64,000 nt of DNA from Cronobacter condimenti 1330 (lineage in GTDB: Bacteria; Pseudomonadota; Gammaproteobacteria; Enterobacterales; Enterobacteriaceae), in contig NZ_CP012264.1 in assembly GCF_001277255.1 (NCBI RefSeq), forward strand, positions 2,170,001-2,234,000, read 5' to 3'. Below the pieces are notes generated by a model, which had not been told where the DNA came from, did no database searches, and worked only from the letters and a program-made list of their open reading frames with translations. How positions within the stretch are numbered: the stretch's first letter is position 1; each line of letters opens with the position of its first letter. A program made the translations under genes and the position numbers. This document shows positions 51,436 to 59,453 of the stretch, in pieces.

Positions 51436-52371
51436 ATGAAACACGACCCTCACGCCCGGGAAGCCTTACTGGCGCGTATGCGCGAGGCCGTCGCCCACGC
51501 CCACGACCTGTCCGTCTGGCCGCAGGGCGAGGCCCCTGGCGCACAGACAAGCCATACGGTGTTTACCCTTGAAGCGCATCACACCGGGGCAAGCGAGCTT
51601 GACCGTTCGGTCACCGGCGTTCGCGCCCCGCGCATCACGGTATACGCGCCGCAAACGCCTAATGGTGTGGGCATTCTCGTCACGCCCGGTGGCTCTTACC
51701 GTCGCGTGGTGCTGGATAAAGAAGGCAGCGCGCTTGCGCCCGCCTTTAACGATCGCGGCTATACGCTGTTTGTGATGACCTATCGCCTGCCGGATGACGA
51801 CCACGCCGAGGGCGCCGACGCACCGCTTGCCGATCTCCAGCGCGCCATGCGGCTTATCCGCGCCCAGGCCGCACGCTGGCAGCTTGATCCACAGAAGCTC
51901 GGCGTACTCGGGTTTTCGGCGGGCGGCCACGCGGCGGCAAGCCTCGGCACGCGCTGGAACGACGCGGTCTACGTACCGCTTGATGAAACGGACGCCTGCA
52001 GCGCCCGGCCGGCCTTTATGGGGCTCGTCTATCCGGTGATGACCATGGAGGCCCCTGACGCACACCCCGGCTCCCGTCAGGCGCTTATCGGCACAATGCC
52101 TGATGAGGCGGCAATTCGTCGCTATTCGCCAGAGACCGCCGTGAACGACCGTACGCCGCCCGCGTTTTTACTGCATGCGGTGGACGATCCGGCGGTGAAA
52201 GTGGAAAACAGTCTGCGGATGTTTAACGCGCTGCACGCACACGGCGTGCCGGTGGAGATGCATCTGTTCGAGAAAGGGCGACACGGGTTTGGCATCCGCG
52301 ATGCGCTGGACTTACCGGCGCATATCTGGCCGGAATTGCTGATGAACTGGCTGGAAGACAAGCTCGCGTAA
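51436..52371 (+). CDS. Alpha/beta hydrolase, acetyl-esterase type
   Basis: Cytoplasmic alpha/beta hydrolase of 311 residues (BD-FAE / esterase-lipase-like). Oxyanion region LVTPGGSYRRVV, nucleophile elbow GFSAGGHAAAS, acid in HAVDDPAV and catalytic His in EKGRHGFGI are visible in the expected order. ATG 51436 has AAGGAG 7 bp upstream. No signal peptide. Such enzymes deacetylate acylated sugars or small esters; substrate unknown. A GC-rich hairpin separates it from the convergent aldA. Confidence 0.88.
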   Translation: MKHDPHAREALLARMREAVAHAHDLSVWPQGEAPGAQTSHTVFTLEAHHTGASELDRSVTGVRAPRITVYAPQTPNGVGILVTPGGSYRRVVLDKEGSALAPAFNDRGYTLFVMTYRLPDDDHAEGADAPLADLQRAMRLIRAQAARWQLDPQKLGVLGFSAGGHAAASLGTRWNDAVYVPLDETDACSARPAFMGLVYPVMTMEAPDAHPGSRQALIGTMPDEAAIRRYSPETAVNDRTPPAFLLHAVDDPAVKVENSLRMFNALHAHGVPVEMHLFEKGRHGFGIRDALDLPAHIWPELLMNWLEDKLA

Positions 52372-52395
52372 ACGGGCCGCTCGTGGGCGGCCCGT
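52372..52395. terminator. Hairpin between the hydrolase gene and aldA
   Basis: ACGGGCCGC-TCGTGG-GCGGCCCGT, a perfect 9-bp stem between convergent stops, without a long T run. Probable shared terminator. Confidence 0.6.
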
Positions 52396-52401
52396 TCATG
52401 C

Positions 52402-53841
52402 TTAGCTTTGCAGGTAGACGACCTGGGTTTGCAGATATTCATGCAGCCCATGTTTGCCGTCCGCGCCGCCAATGCCGGATTTGCGCCAGCCCGCGTGGAA
52501 GCCCTGCATCGCCTCGAAGTTTTCACGATTGATGTAGGTTTCGCCAAACTTCAGGCCTTTAATGGCTTTCATCGCGGTCGCAAGCGACTGCGTGTAAACC
52601 GACGAGGTAAGACCGTAATCGCTGTCATTCGCCATCGCGATGGCTTCTTCCAGCGTATCGAAGGTGACAACCGGCAGCACCGGGCCGAAGGTCTCTTCAT
52701 GCATAATGCTCATCTCCTGGCGCACATCCACCAGCAGCGTGGGCGGGAAGAAATAGCCTTTGCCCTCGACCGCTTTGCCGCCAAGCACAACCGTTGCGCC
52801 TTCACTGACCGCCCGCGCCACTTTCTCTTTCACTCGCTCAAGCGCCGCGCCGTTAATAAGCGGCCCCATGGCGATATCAGTACGCGCCGCCGGATTGCCA
52901 TACTCAACAGCGTTCAGCGCTTCGCCAAGCTGGCTTACAAAGCGATCGTAAATGCCCTTTTGCACGTAAACACGCTCGGCGCAGTTACAGACCTGCCCGG
53001 TATTAATGACGCGTGAATCGACAATCGCTTTCACGGCAAGCGACAGATCGGCATCGTCCATCACAATCGCAGGCGCTTTACCGCCAAGCTCCAGGCAGAC
53101 TTTAGTGATATTTTTCGCCGCTGCCGCCATTATCTTCTCACCGGCACCAACGCTGCCGGTCATGCTGACCAGCGCGACTTTCGGGTTGCCCGCAAGCTCC
53201 TGGCCCACGGTTTCGCCGCGTCCCAGCACGAGGTTAAACACACCCGCGGGCAGTCCCACTTCATGGACAATCTGCGCAAAAGCAATCGCGTTATTCGGCG
53301 TGAACTCGCTTGGTTTGATGACAATGGTATTGCCGGTAATGAGCGCGGGCGCCATTTTGCGGGCAATCAAAAAGAACGGAAAATTCCACGGCAGAATGCC
53401 CGTGGTGACGCCAAGCGCGCGTTTAAAGACCAGGATGTTTTCGCCCGGGCGATCGCTTTGAATGATTTCGCCTTCGTAACGGCGCGCCCACTCAGCCATG
53501 TAATCGATGTAATCGGCAGTGAAATTAACCTCCACTTCCGCGAGCTGCTGGATTTTTCCGCCTTCGGCGACGATGAGTGCGCTTATCTCCGCCGCTTTTG
53601 CGCGAATGCCCGCTGCAATTTTTCGCAGCCATCCGGCGCGCTCAATCGCAGGTAGCGCCTCCCAGGCGTCCTGTGCGCGGGCGGCGGCGTCGATGGCGCG
53701 GCGTGCATCTTCCGCCGTCCCGTCCGGGATACGGGAGAGCACCTCTTCCGTTGCCGGGTTGACGACATCGATCCACGCATCGCCCTGCCACTGAACAAAC
53801 TGACCGTCGATATACATCGGATGTTGTACGGATGCTGTCAT
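52402..53841 (-). CDS. aldA: Aldehyde dehydrogenase A (lactaldehyde/glycolaldehyde) AldA
   Basis: NAD-dependent aldehyde dehydrogenase of 479 residues, the length of E. coli AldA. It oxidises L-lactaldehyde to lactate in fucose/rhamnose catabolism, and also glycolaldehyde. Catalytic Cys is in GQVCNCAERVYV, general-base Glu in VCLELGGKAP, and GSVGAGEKI is the cofactor loop. Near-identity to E. coli runs to the last residues (GKHGLHEYLQTQVVYLQS). GGAGTAAG precedes the ATG. An inverted repeat lies in the leader. Confidence 0.96.
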   Translation of the reverse strand: MTASVQHPMYIDGQFVQWQGDAWIDVVNPATEEVLSRIPDGTAEDARRAIDAAARAQDAWEALPAIERAGWLRKIAAGIRAKAAEISALIVAEGGKIQQLAEVEVNFTADYIDYMAEWARRYEGEIIQSDRPGENILVFKRALGVTTGILPWNFPFFLIARKMAPALITGNTIVIKPSEFTPNNAIAFAQIVHEVGLPAGVFNLVLGRGETVGQELAGNPKVALVSMTGSVGAGEKIMAAAAKNITKVCLELGGKAPAIVMDDADLSLAVKAIVDSRVINTGQVCNCAERVYVQKGIYDRFVSQLGEALNAVEYGNPAARTDIAMGPLINGAALERVKEKVARAVSEGATVVLGGKAVEGKGYFFPPTLLVDVRQEMSIMHEETFGPVLPVVTFDTLEEAIAMANDSDYGLTSSVYTQSLATAMKAIKGLKFGETYINRENFEAMQGFHAGWRKSGIGGADGKHGLHEYLQTQVVYLQS

Positions 53842-53867
53842 CGCTTACTCCTGCTGTCGCGTTGATG

Positions 53868-53896
53868 TTTTTAACAGGTGAATGGTTTGTTAAAAA
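53868..53896. promoter_or_regulatory. 9-bp inverted repeat in the aldA promoter region
   Basis: TTTTTAACA and TGTTAAAAA are separated by 11 bp, centred about 40 bp upstream of the aldA start. GTTAA half-sites resemble those of ArcA, which acts on aldA in E. coli; that link is inference. Confidence 0.45.
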
Positions 53897-54004
53897 ACTA
53901 CGAATAACAGGCCATAGTGCGAAGCGTTTTGGCTGAAATTGTGAGGTAGCTTGGGAAATGTGTCGAATAACGCCGTAAAAAGTAACAAAAGAGCAACATG
54001 CCAC

Positions 54005-54038
54005 TGCCCGTTTGCGCCATAAAACGCACAAACGGGCA
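54005..54038. terminator. 10-bp hairpin after ydcF
   Basis: TGCCCGTTTG (54005-54014) pairs with CAAACGGGCA (54029-54038), 10 bp past the ydcF stop. There is no T run on the minus strand, so it may be a Rho-type or stabilising 3' hairpin. Confidence 0.5.
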
Positions 54039-54047
54039 GCGCTCACG

Positions 54048-54851
54048 TCAGGCAAGCGAACGATGGCGCAGAAAGCTGGTGAGCTGTGGCTCCTCGTGCA
54101 GCGCCTGCCAGGCCTCCAGGACCGCAGGCGGAATGTCTACCGCATCGATAAAGTCGCGGCCCGCCGGGCCGTAGCCCTCAGCGTCGTTACGCAGACGCGG
54201 GATTTCGCCGAGCACCAGCGACAAATAACGCTCAACCGGCCACAGTCCTTCAGACGGTTCACGGAACCTCACCGCTCGCGCGCCGTTTTCCAGGACCGGC
54301 TGAACGCCCGGGTAACTCAGCCACTGAATGGCGTGTGGAGCATCACGCCAGACGCGAGTGAAAGTGGCGTGTGTCCGTCGCTGCATGACCGGATCCTGAA
54401 TCAACACGGCCCGCGCCGGACGCTCGCCGCGCCTCTCCAGCAGCGCGCGGGTAAAGCGGGCGTTTTCACCGCTGTTGGTCGATTTTTCTTCAACAATAAT
54501 TTGTGCTTCGGGCACCTCATGGCAATCGCGGGCAATACGGGCCAGAATGCCCGCTTCGGTAAGCCCGGTCGTGCGCAAATGGTTATAGCGCGGATGTTGT
54601 GCCACGGCGGCATAGAGAAATGTCGTCGAGTGACCAAGCCCGCCGGTGATAAGCAGTGGCAACCCGCTCTCTTTGGCAAGCCGCGCGGCAGCATCGACGG
54701 TCGGCAACACCGCGTTGCCCGCCAGCACAATAAGCTGCGCGTCAGAAGCCCCAGGTGCGGTGGCAAAATCATTGCGGGCGAGCCAGTTGCCAATCAGATT
54801 TACGCGCGCCAGCGTGCCTTCCGAAAGCAGAGGAAAAGGCATCATATTCAT
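54048..54851 (-). CDS. ydcF: YdcF, DUF218 (SanA/ElyC/YdcF) protein
   Basis: A 267-residue cytoplasmic protein with a DUF218 Rossmann-like core: LIVLAGNAVLP, LPLLITGGLGHST, VEEKSTNSGENARFTRALL and VLIQDPVMQRRTHATFTR. E. coli YdcF (266 residues) was reported to bind S-adenosylmethionine; no reaction is established. Start ATG 54851 has AGGAGGT upstream. In E. coli hrpA lies next to it; here about 6.5 kb of extra genes intervene. Confidence 0.92.
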   Translation of the reverse strand: MNMMPFPLLSEGTLARVNLIGNWLARNDFATAPGASDAQLIVLAGNAVLPTVDAAARLAKESGLPLLITGGLGHSTTFLYAAVAQHPRYNHLRTTGLTEAGILARIARDCHEVPEAQIIVEEKSTNSGENARFTRALLERRGERPARAVLIQDPVMQRRTHATFTRVWRDAPHAIQWLSYPGVQPVLENGARAVRFREPSEGLWPVERYLSLVLGEIPRLRNDAEGYGPAGRDFIDAVDIPPAVLEAWQALHEEPQLTSFLRHRSLA

Positions 54852-55179
54852 GGTGACCTCCTTTTAAAAAGCCAGCATTAAGCGTAACCACCACCGCACA
54901 GCCCCCCTACCGGAGAGCTCCTAATCTCCCGGCAACGCGGTCCGTTAATTGTTACAAATTCCAAATCATGACGCATTGCTGCGCTCTAAGACGGCATGAG
55001 CGAGCAAGCGGAGAGAGACAGTACTGAAGGGTATACCGTGCATAATGTTTGCTGGGTAAAACAAAGCGCACTCAGGAAATTAAAACGGCCTGGGCTGCAC
55101 TCTTCTTGCTGAAAATCTGTCTTTCTGAACACCGGGTTTGCTGAACAGGGTGTTTAGTAAATCGCGCTCGTCGTTTATG
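54852..55179. other. 328-bp gene-free stretch upstream of ydcF
   Basis: It holds the ydcF promoter and the left boundary of the fosA-efflux insertion. An imperfect hairpin CCGGAGA...TCTCCCGG lies at about 54911-54935. No ORF or RNA gene is supported, and no terminal repeats or integrase remnant were noticed. Confidence 0.45.
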
Positions 55180-55587
55180 TCAGCCTTTATAAAACGTCAT
55201 TCCCTGGTATGGCCGTTCACGGCAGGCGGCGAGGCGCGTGGCAAGGTTGCCGACATGCAGCTCAAGCTGATATCCGTCCGGGTCGAGGAAGTACCAGGAA
55301 TCCCCTTCGCTGCGATGGGTTTTCCACGTGCGCACTCCCGCCTGCGTCAGTTTCTCAGACATGACCGGGAAATCGGCTTCACTGATGCTAAACGCGTAAT
55401 GGGTATAGCCAGCAGGCGCGCTGCCCTGGCCGTCAGGCGACAGGCAGAGCCATAACTCACCGCAGGAGAGATACGCACCGCCGTCCCAACGGGCGTGCAG
55501 GCGCAGCCCCAACAGGGCGTGATAAAACGCGACGCTTCGCCCGACATCCCCCACCGCGAGCGTCAGATGGTTAAGCCCCGTCAGCAT
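55180..55587 (-). CDS. fosA: Fosfomycin glutathione transferase FosA
   Basis: VOC-superfamily Mn2+/K+-dependent enzyme of 135 residues that adds glutathione to fosfomycin. Known catalytic positions are conserved: His7, Thr9 (LNHLTLAV), His63 (YTHYAFSISEADF), Lys89, Ser93, Ser97 (WKTHRSEGDS), Glu109 and Arg118. ATG 55587 is the family start. It overlaps the upstream GNAT gene by 17 bp, forming an operon. It resembles the chromosomal FosA of Klebsiella and Enterobacter, so intrinsic low-level fosfomycin resistance is expected. Confidence 0.93.
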   Translation of the reverse strand: MLTGLNHLTLAVGDVGRSVAFYHALLGLRLHARWDGGAYLSCGELWLCLSPDGQGSAPAGYTHYAFSISEADFPVMSEKLTQAGVRTWKTHRSEGDSWYFLDPDGYQLELHVGNLATRLAACRERPYQGMTFYKG

Positions 55588-56056
55588 CGTCTGGCGTCTC
55601 CTGTAACGGACGCGCGAAACAGACCGCGTCGCACTGGCCCACGTAGCGCCCGTAATTGTCGATAATCTCATAGCCGCGCCGCAGGTAGAATTCCACCGCG
55701 CGCTGATTGGTGCGCCGGGTTTCCAGCCACGCCTGATCGTAGCCATAATTACGGGCAAAATCCTCCGCCGCGCCTAACAGCTGGCTGCCTGCGCCGGGGT
55801 TGTCCGGCAATGCGAACAGGCGTTTGATTTCTGCAATGCCGGGCTTCAGCGGCCGACAGGCCACACAACCAACAGCCACACCCTGCGCATTTCGCGCCAG
55901 CAGAAATGTCGCGCCTTCAGCACGGACATCGTCATTATCAAACGACTGTCGCCCGGAACTGCCGGTCAGCGCCGCCAGCGTTTCAGAGAGGGCCGCCAGC
56001 AGGGCTATCGCATCCGGGTGTGTCGGGTCGGTCGGTTCTATCAGGTAATCAGGCAT
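55571..56056 (-). CDS. GNAT family N-acetyltransferase
   Basis: Single-domain GNAT protein of 161 residues. The acetyl-CoA segment is in IAEIKRLFALPDNPGAGSQLLGAAEDFA, read as AEIKRLFAL then GAGSQLLGA, with C-terminal AWLETRRTNQRAVEFYLRRGY. The substrate is unknown. It is cotranscribed with and overlaps fosA, as such genes often do beside chromosomal fosA; the functional link is inferred. Start ATG 56056 follows GAGAGA. Confidence 0.87.
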   Translation of the reverse strand: MPDYLIEPTDPTHPDAIALLAALSETLAALTGSSGRQSFDNDDVRAEGATFLLARNAQGVAVGCVACRPLKPGIAEIKRLFALPDNPGAGSQLLGAAEDFARNYGYDQAWLETRRTNQRAVEFYLRRGYEIIDNYGRYVGQCDAVCFARPLQETPDDADGA

Positions 56057-56148
56057 TGTTCTCTCTCGTGATCAGGGTATCCGCCCCTCCAGACAGCATA
56101 GCGCAGCGGTAAAACGTGCTGTGGGAATTCAGACAACACGCTTCAGAC

Positions 56149-56229
56149 ATTCACTGAATTACTTAAAGATTAATTTACATTCACTTGAATTATTAAAACA
56201 GCGGGCCCTAGAATAGTTAGAGCACTAAC
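56149..56229. promoter_or_regulatory. Repeated operator candidates before marR-efflux operon
   Basis: ATTCACTGAATTA (56149-56161) and ATTCACTTGAATTA (56179-56192) are near-identical dyads 30 bp apart. GTTAG-AGCA-CTAAC (56216-56229) is an inverted repeat 16 bp before the GTG start. They are likely sites for the MarR-type protein and the promoter of the pump operon, and perhaps of the divergent GNAT-fosA pair. Confidence 0.55.
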
Positions 56230-56245
56230 GAAATGGATACCTGCC

Positions 56246-56689
56246 GTGGAAACGCGTGACCTTAACTTCTCTCACCTGCTCTGGATGACCGCCCATCACT
56301 GGCGGCTGGCGGTCGATCGCCGCCTGAAGGGGCTTGGCATGAGCCAGGCGAGCTGGGTGGCTGTCGCCGCTATCGCGCGCCATGAAACTCCGCTCTCGCA
56401 GGGCGAACTGGCGCAACAGCTTGGTGTGGAGAGCGCTACGCTGGTGCCATTGCTGAACCGGCTGGTGGCGCAGTCACTCATTGAGCGCGTCACGCCACCG
56501 GGCGATCGCCGCAAGCGCCTGCTGGTCGCGACCCCGCAGGGCCAGGCGCTGTTTGCGAAAGTGAAAGTGGAGGCAGACAGTCTCAGGGAGACTATCCTTT
56601 CCACCATTCCCCCGGAAGAACTGGCCGTGACGCGTCGCGTACTGGACCGTTTGTTGCAGGAAATCGAAAAACAGTCATGCGATCGGTGA
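56246..56689 (+). CDS. MarR/SlyA-type transcriptional regulator
   Basis: A 147-residue winged-helix regulator starting at GTG 56246. Recognition region GELAQQLGVESATLVPLLNRL; wing ERVTPPGDRRKRLLVATPQG, with the Asp-Arg pair typical of MarR proteins. It overlaps the MFS gene by 13 bp and is divergent from GNAT-fosA. By analogy with emrR-emrAB it represses the pump until an aromatic ligand binds. Inducer unknown. Confidence 0.9.
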   Translation: METRDLNFSHLLWMTAHHWRLAVDRRLKGLGMSQASWVAVAAIARHETPLSQGELAQQLGVESATLVPLLNRLVAQSLIERVTPPGDRRKRLLVATPQGQALFAKVKVEADSLRETILSTIPPEELAVTRRVLDRLLQEIEKQSCDR

Positions 56690-58332
56690 AACACGACCCT
56701 TACGCGCCGCGAGAGTGGGCGCCCCATGAAAAACCGATGCTGCTCGGCTCACCGTCGACGCCGCACCACCCGTCTTATAAGCGTATCGCCTATGGCATCG
56801 TGGGGCTGCTGGTGTGCCTGACCGGCGCGCTCAGTAATGCGATGGTCACCGCCAATCTGCAAAATTTGCAGGGCACCTTCGCCGCCTGGTCGACGGAAAT
56901 TGCCTGGCTGCCCGCGGTGTATGTGATGACGAACGTCTCCATCAACCTGCTGCTGGTGAAATTTCGCCAGCAGTACGGGCTGCGCGCCTTTACCGAAGGG
57001 TTCCTGGTGCTCTATGTGCTGGTGACGTTTTTCCACCTCTTCGTTAACGATATCAATACGGCCATCATGGTGCGCGCCGCCCACGGGATGGTGGGCGCGG
57101 CGTTGAGTTCCCTTGGCATCTATTACCAGATCCAGGCGTGGCCTGCGAAGCACCGCCTTAAGGCACTGACTATCGGTATTACGGGATCGCAGCTTGCTAT
57201 CCCCATCGCCCGCCTGTTCTCCACCGAATTACTGGAGCTGGAAGAGTGGCGCGGCCTGTATCTGTTTGAACTGGGGCTGGCGATGATTTCGCTCGCCTGC
57301 GTCATCGCGCTCAAACTGCCGCCGGGCGATCGCCGCAAAGTGTTCGAGAAAAAGGATTTCATCACGTTCTGCCTGATGGCGCCGGGCATGGCGCTGCTCT
57401 GCGGCGCGCTGTCACTCGGGCGGCTCGACTGGTGGTTTGAGGCCCCGTGGATAGGCTGGGCGCTCGGCGGCGCGCTGGTGCTCATCGTGACAGCGATTGC
57501 GTTTGAACATAACCGCAGTAACCCGTTGCTTAACACCCGCTGGCTCTCCAGCGGCAGCATCGTGCGCCTCGGGCTTATCATGGTGTTGATTCGCATTGTG
57601 CTGGCCGAGCAAAACACCGGGCCTATCGGCTGGCTCCAGTATGTCGGCCTGCAAAATGAGCAGATGACGCACCTTGCGCTGGCGATACTGGCGGGCGTTA
57701 TCTGCGGCATCGTCACCAGCGCGCTAACCATTAACCCGCAGAAAACCGTCTGGCCGATTGTGGTTTCGCTGGCGCTGATGATTATCGCCTCCTTGATGGA
57801 CAGTCAGGCCACCAGCCAGACCCGCGCCGACCAAATGCTGATAAGCCAGTTTTTGCTTGGTTTTGGCAGCGCGTTTTTTCTGGCGCCGGCGATGCTTGCG
57901 GGCATCGGCGGCGTTATCGCCGACCCGCGCAACCTGGTGAGTTTTTCTGTGCTGTTCGGCATGAGCCAGAACCTCGGTGGGCTTATCGGCTCGGCCCTTC
58001 TCGGCACCTTCCAGACCTGGCGTGAGAAATACCACTCCAGCCTGCTGGCCGATCAGTTGACCACCCTTAACCCGCTGGTAAACGAACGGCTGTCGCAGTA
58101 CAGCAGCCTGTGGGGCAATGTGCTTAACGATCCGACCTTACTTAACGCCCAGGCGGTACAGCAGTTGCAGACCGTCGCGAGCACCGAGGCGAATATTCTG
58201 GCCTATAACGATACCTGTTTACTGACGGCGGCCATCGCCGCTTCCACGCTGCTGTGGATTTTCTGGCGGCTTATCCGCCTGCGGCTCGCCGCACGACGGG
58301 CGCTAAAGCAAGCCATGCAGAGTGGCCAGTAA
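56677..58332 (+). CDS. MFS efflux transporter of a tripartite pump (DHA2/EmrB-like)
   Basis: Inner-membrane exporter of 551 residues with about 14 hydrophobic segments and cytoplasmic ends. Features: GLLVCLTGALSNAMVTANLQ in TM1, RAAHGMVGAALSSLGIYYQ, and a long extracytoplasmic loop near the C-terminus (QTWREKYHSSLLADQLTT). The classical DHA motif A is poorly conserved. It is cotranscribed with the adaptor and outer-membrane genes that follow, and together they would span both membranes. Substrates cannot be read from sequence. Confidence 0.86.
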   Translation: MRSVKHDPYAPREWAPHEKPMLLGSPSTPHHPSYKRIAYGIVGLLVCLTGALSNAMVTANLQNLQGTFAAWSTEIAWLPAVYVMTNVSINLLLVKFRQQYGLRAFTEGFLVLYVLVTFFHLFVNDINTAIMVRAAHGMVGAALSSLGIYYQIQAWPAKHRLKALTIGITGSQLAIPIARLFSTELLELEEWRGLYLFELGLAMISLACVIALKLPPGDRRKVFEKKDFITFCLMAPGMALLCGALSLGRLDWWFEAPWIGWALGGALVLIVTAIAFEHNRSNPLLNTRWLSSGSIVRLGLIMVLIRIVLAEQNTGPIGWLQYVGLQNEQMTHLALAILAGVICGIVTSALTINPQKTVWPIVVSLALMIIASLMDSQATSQTRADQMLISQFLLGFGSAFFLAPAMLAGIGGVIADPRNLVSFSVLFGMSQNLGGLIGSALLGTFQTWREKYHSSLLADQLTTLNPLVNERLSQYSSLWGNVLNDPTLLNAQAVQQLQTVASTEANILAYNDTCLLTAAIAASTLLWIFWRLIRLRLAARRALKQAMQSGQ

Positions 58333-58370
58333 CCTGACGATTTTTTGACTGACATAATTCTGGAGTAGTG

Positions 58371-59453
58371 ATGAGCCAACAAGGCGCCCCCACCCCCGCG
58401 TCGCCGGAAAAAAACAACCTGCGCGTGGTGTCTTTTTTTGCCGCCGGTGCCATCGGGCTGGTCGGTCTGCTGGTGATTATGTACGCCTGGCAACTGCCGC
58501 CGTTCACCCGCCATGCGGCATCCACCGATAATGCCTACGTGCGCGGCATGACGACGTTTATCAGCCCGCAGGTCAACGGCTATATCACCGCCGTGAACGT
58601 GCAGGATTTCGCGCAGGTCAAACAGGGCGATGTGCTGATGACCATCGATGACCGCATCTACAAACAGCGCGTACACCAGGCGAAAGCGACGCTTGCCATG
58701 CGTGAAGCCGCTCTTGCCAATAACCTGCAACAGCGCCGCAGCGCCGAGGCGACCATCGAGCAGAATAAAGCGGCGCTGGCGAGCGCCCGCGCCCAGAGCC
58801 TGCATAATCAGGCGGATTTGCGCCGCGTTAAAGAGCTGACGCAGGACGGGTCGCTGTCGGTGCGCGAGCGTGACGCTGCTATTGCGAGCGCCGCCCAGGG
58901 CAGCGCGAGCGTCGAGCAGGCCGCCGCACAGCTTGAAGTCTCGCGCCAGAACCTGCAAAGCGTGATTGTGAACCGCGCCTCGCTGGCAGCAGATGTGGAA
59001 AATGCCCGTGCAGCGCTGGAGCTTGCTGAGATAGACCTGCAAAACACCCGTATTATCGCGCCGCGTGACGGGCAGCTCGGCCAGATTGCCGTACGTCAGG
59101 GCGGCTATGTCACTGCGGGGACACGCCTTACCTCACTGGTGCCGCCGCAGAACTGGGTCATCGCAAATTTAAAAGAGACGCAGCTTGCCGATGTGAAAAC
59201 CGGCCAGCCGGTGACCTTTACCGTGGACGCGTTGAACGATGAAAAATTTGAAGGCCGCGTGCAGAGCATTTCGCCGGCGACAGGCGTCGAATTCAGCGCA
59301 ATTACGCCGGATAACGCGACCGGCAATTTTGTGAAAATCGCCCAGCGGATCCCGGTGCGTATTGACGTGCTCGGCGACGCCGACAAACGCGCCCGTCTGC
59401 GCCCCGGCATGTCGGTGCAGGTCACCATAAACACGCGCAGCGAGGAGAAATAA
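58371..59453 (+). CDS. HlyD/EmrA-family periplasmic adaptor
   Basis: Membrane-fusion protein of 360 residues. N-terminal anchor helix (FFAAGAIGLVGLLVIMYAW), lipoyl half-motifs around a long coiled coil (about 85-215, Ala/Gln/Glu rich) and beta-barrel region RIIAPRDGQLGQIAVRQGGYV, read as IIAPRDGQLGQIAVRQGGYV. GGAG lies 5 bp before ATG 58371. Its stop overlaps the next start (TAATG), coupling it to the outer-membrane factor. It links the MFS pump to the outer-membrane channel. Confidence 0.9.
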   Translation: MSQQGAPTPASPEKNNLRVVSFFAAGAIGLVGLLVIMYAWQLPPFTRHAASTDNAYVRGMTTFISPQVNGYITAVNVQDFAQVKQGDVLMTIDDRIYKQRVHQAKATLAMREAALANNLQQRRSAEATIEQNKAALASARAQSLHNQADLRRVKELTQDGSLSVRERDAAIASAAQGSASVEQAAAQLEVSRQNLQSVIVNRASLAADVENARAALELAEIDLQNTRIIAPRDGQLGQIAVRQGGYVTAGTRLTSLVPPQNWVIANLKETQLADVKTGQPVTFTVDALNDEKFEGRVQSISPATGVEFSAITPDNATGNFVKIAQRIPVRIDVLGDADKRARLRPGMSVQVTINTRSEEK

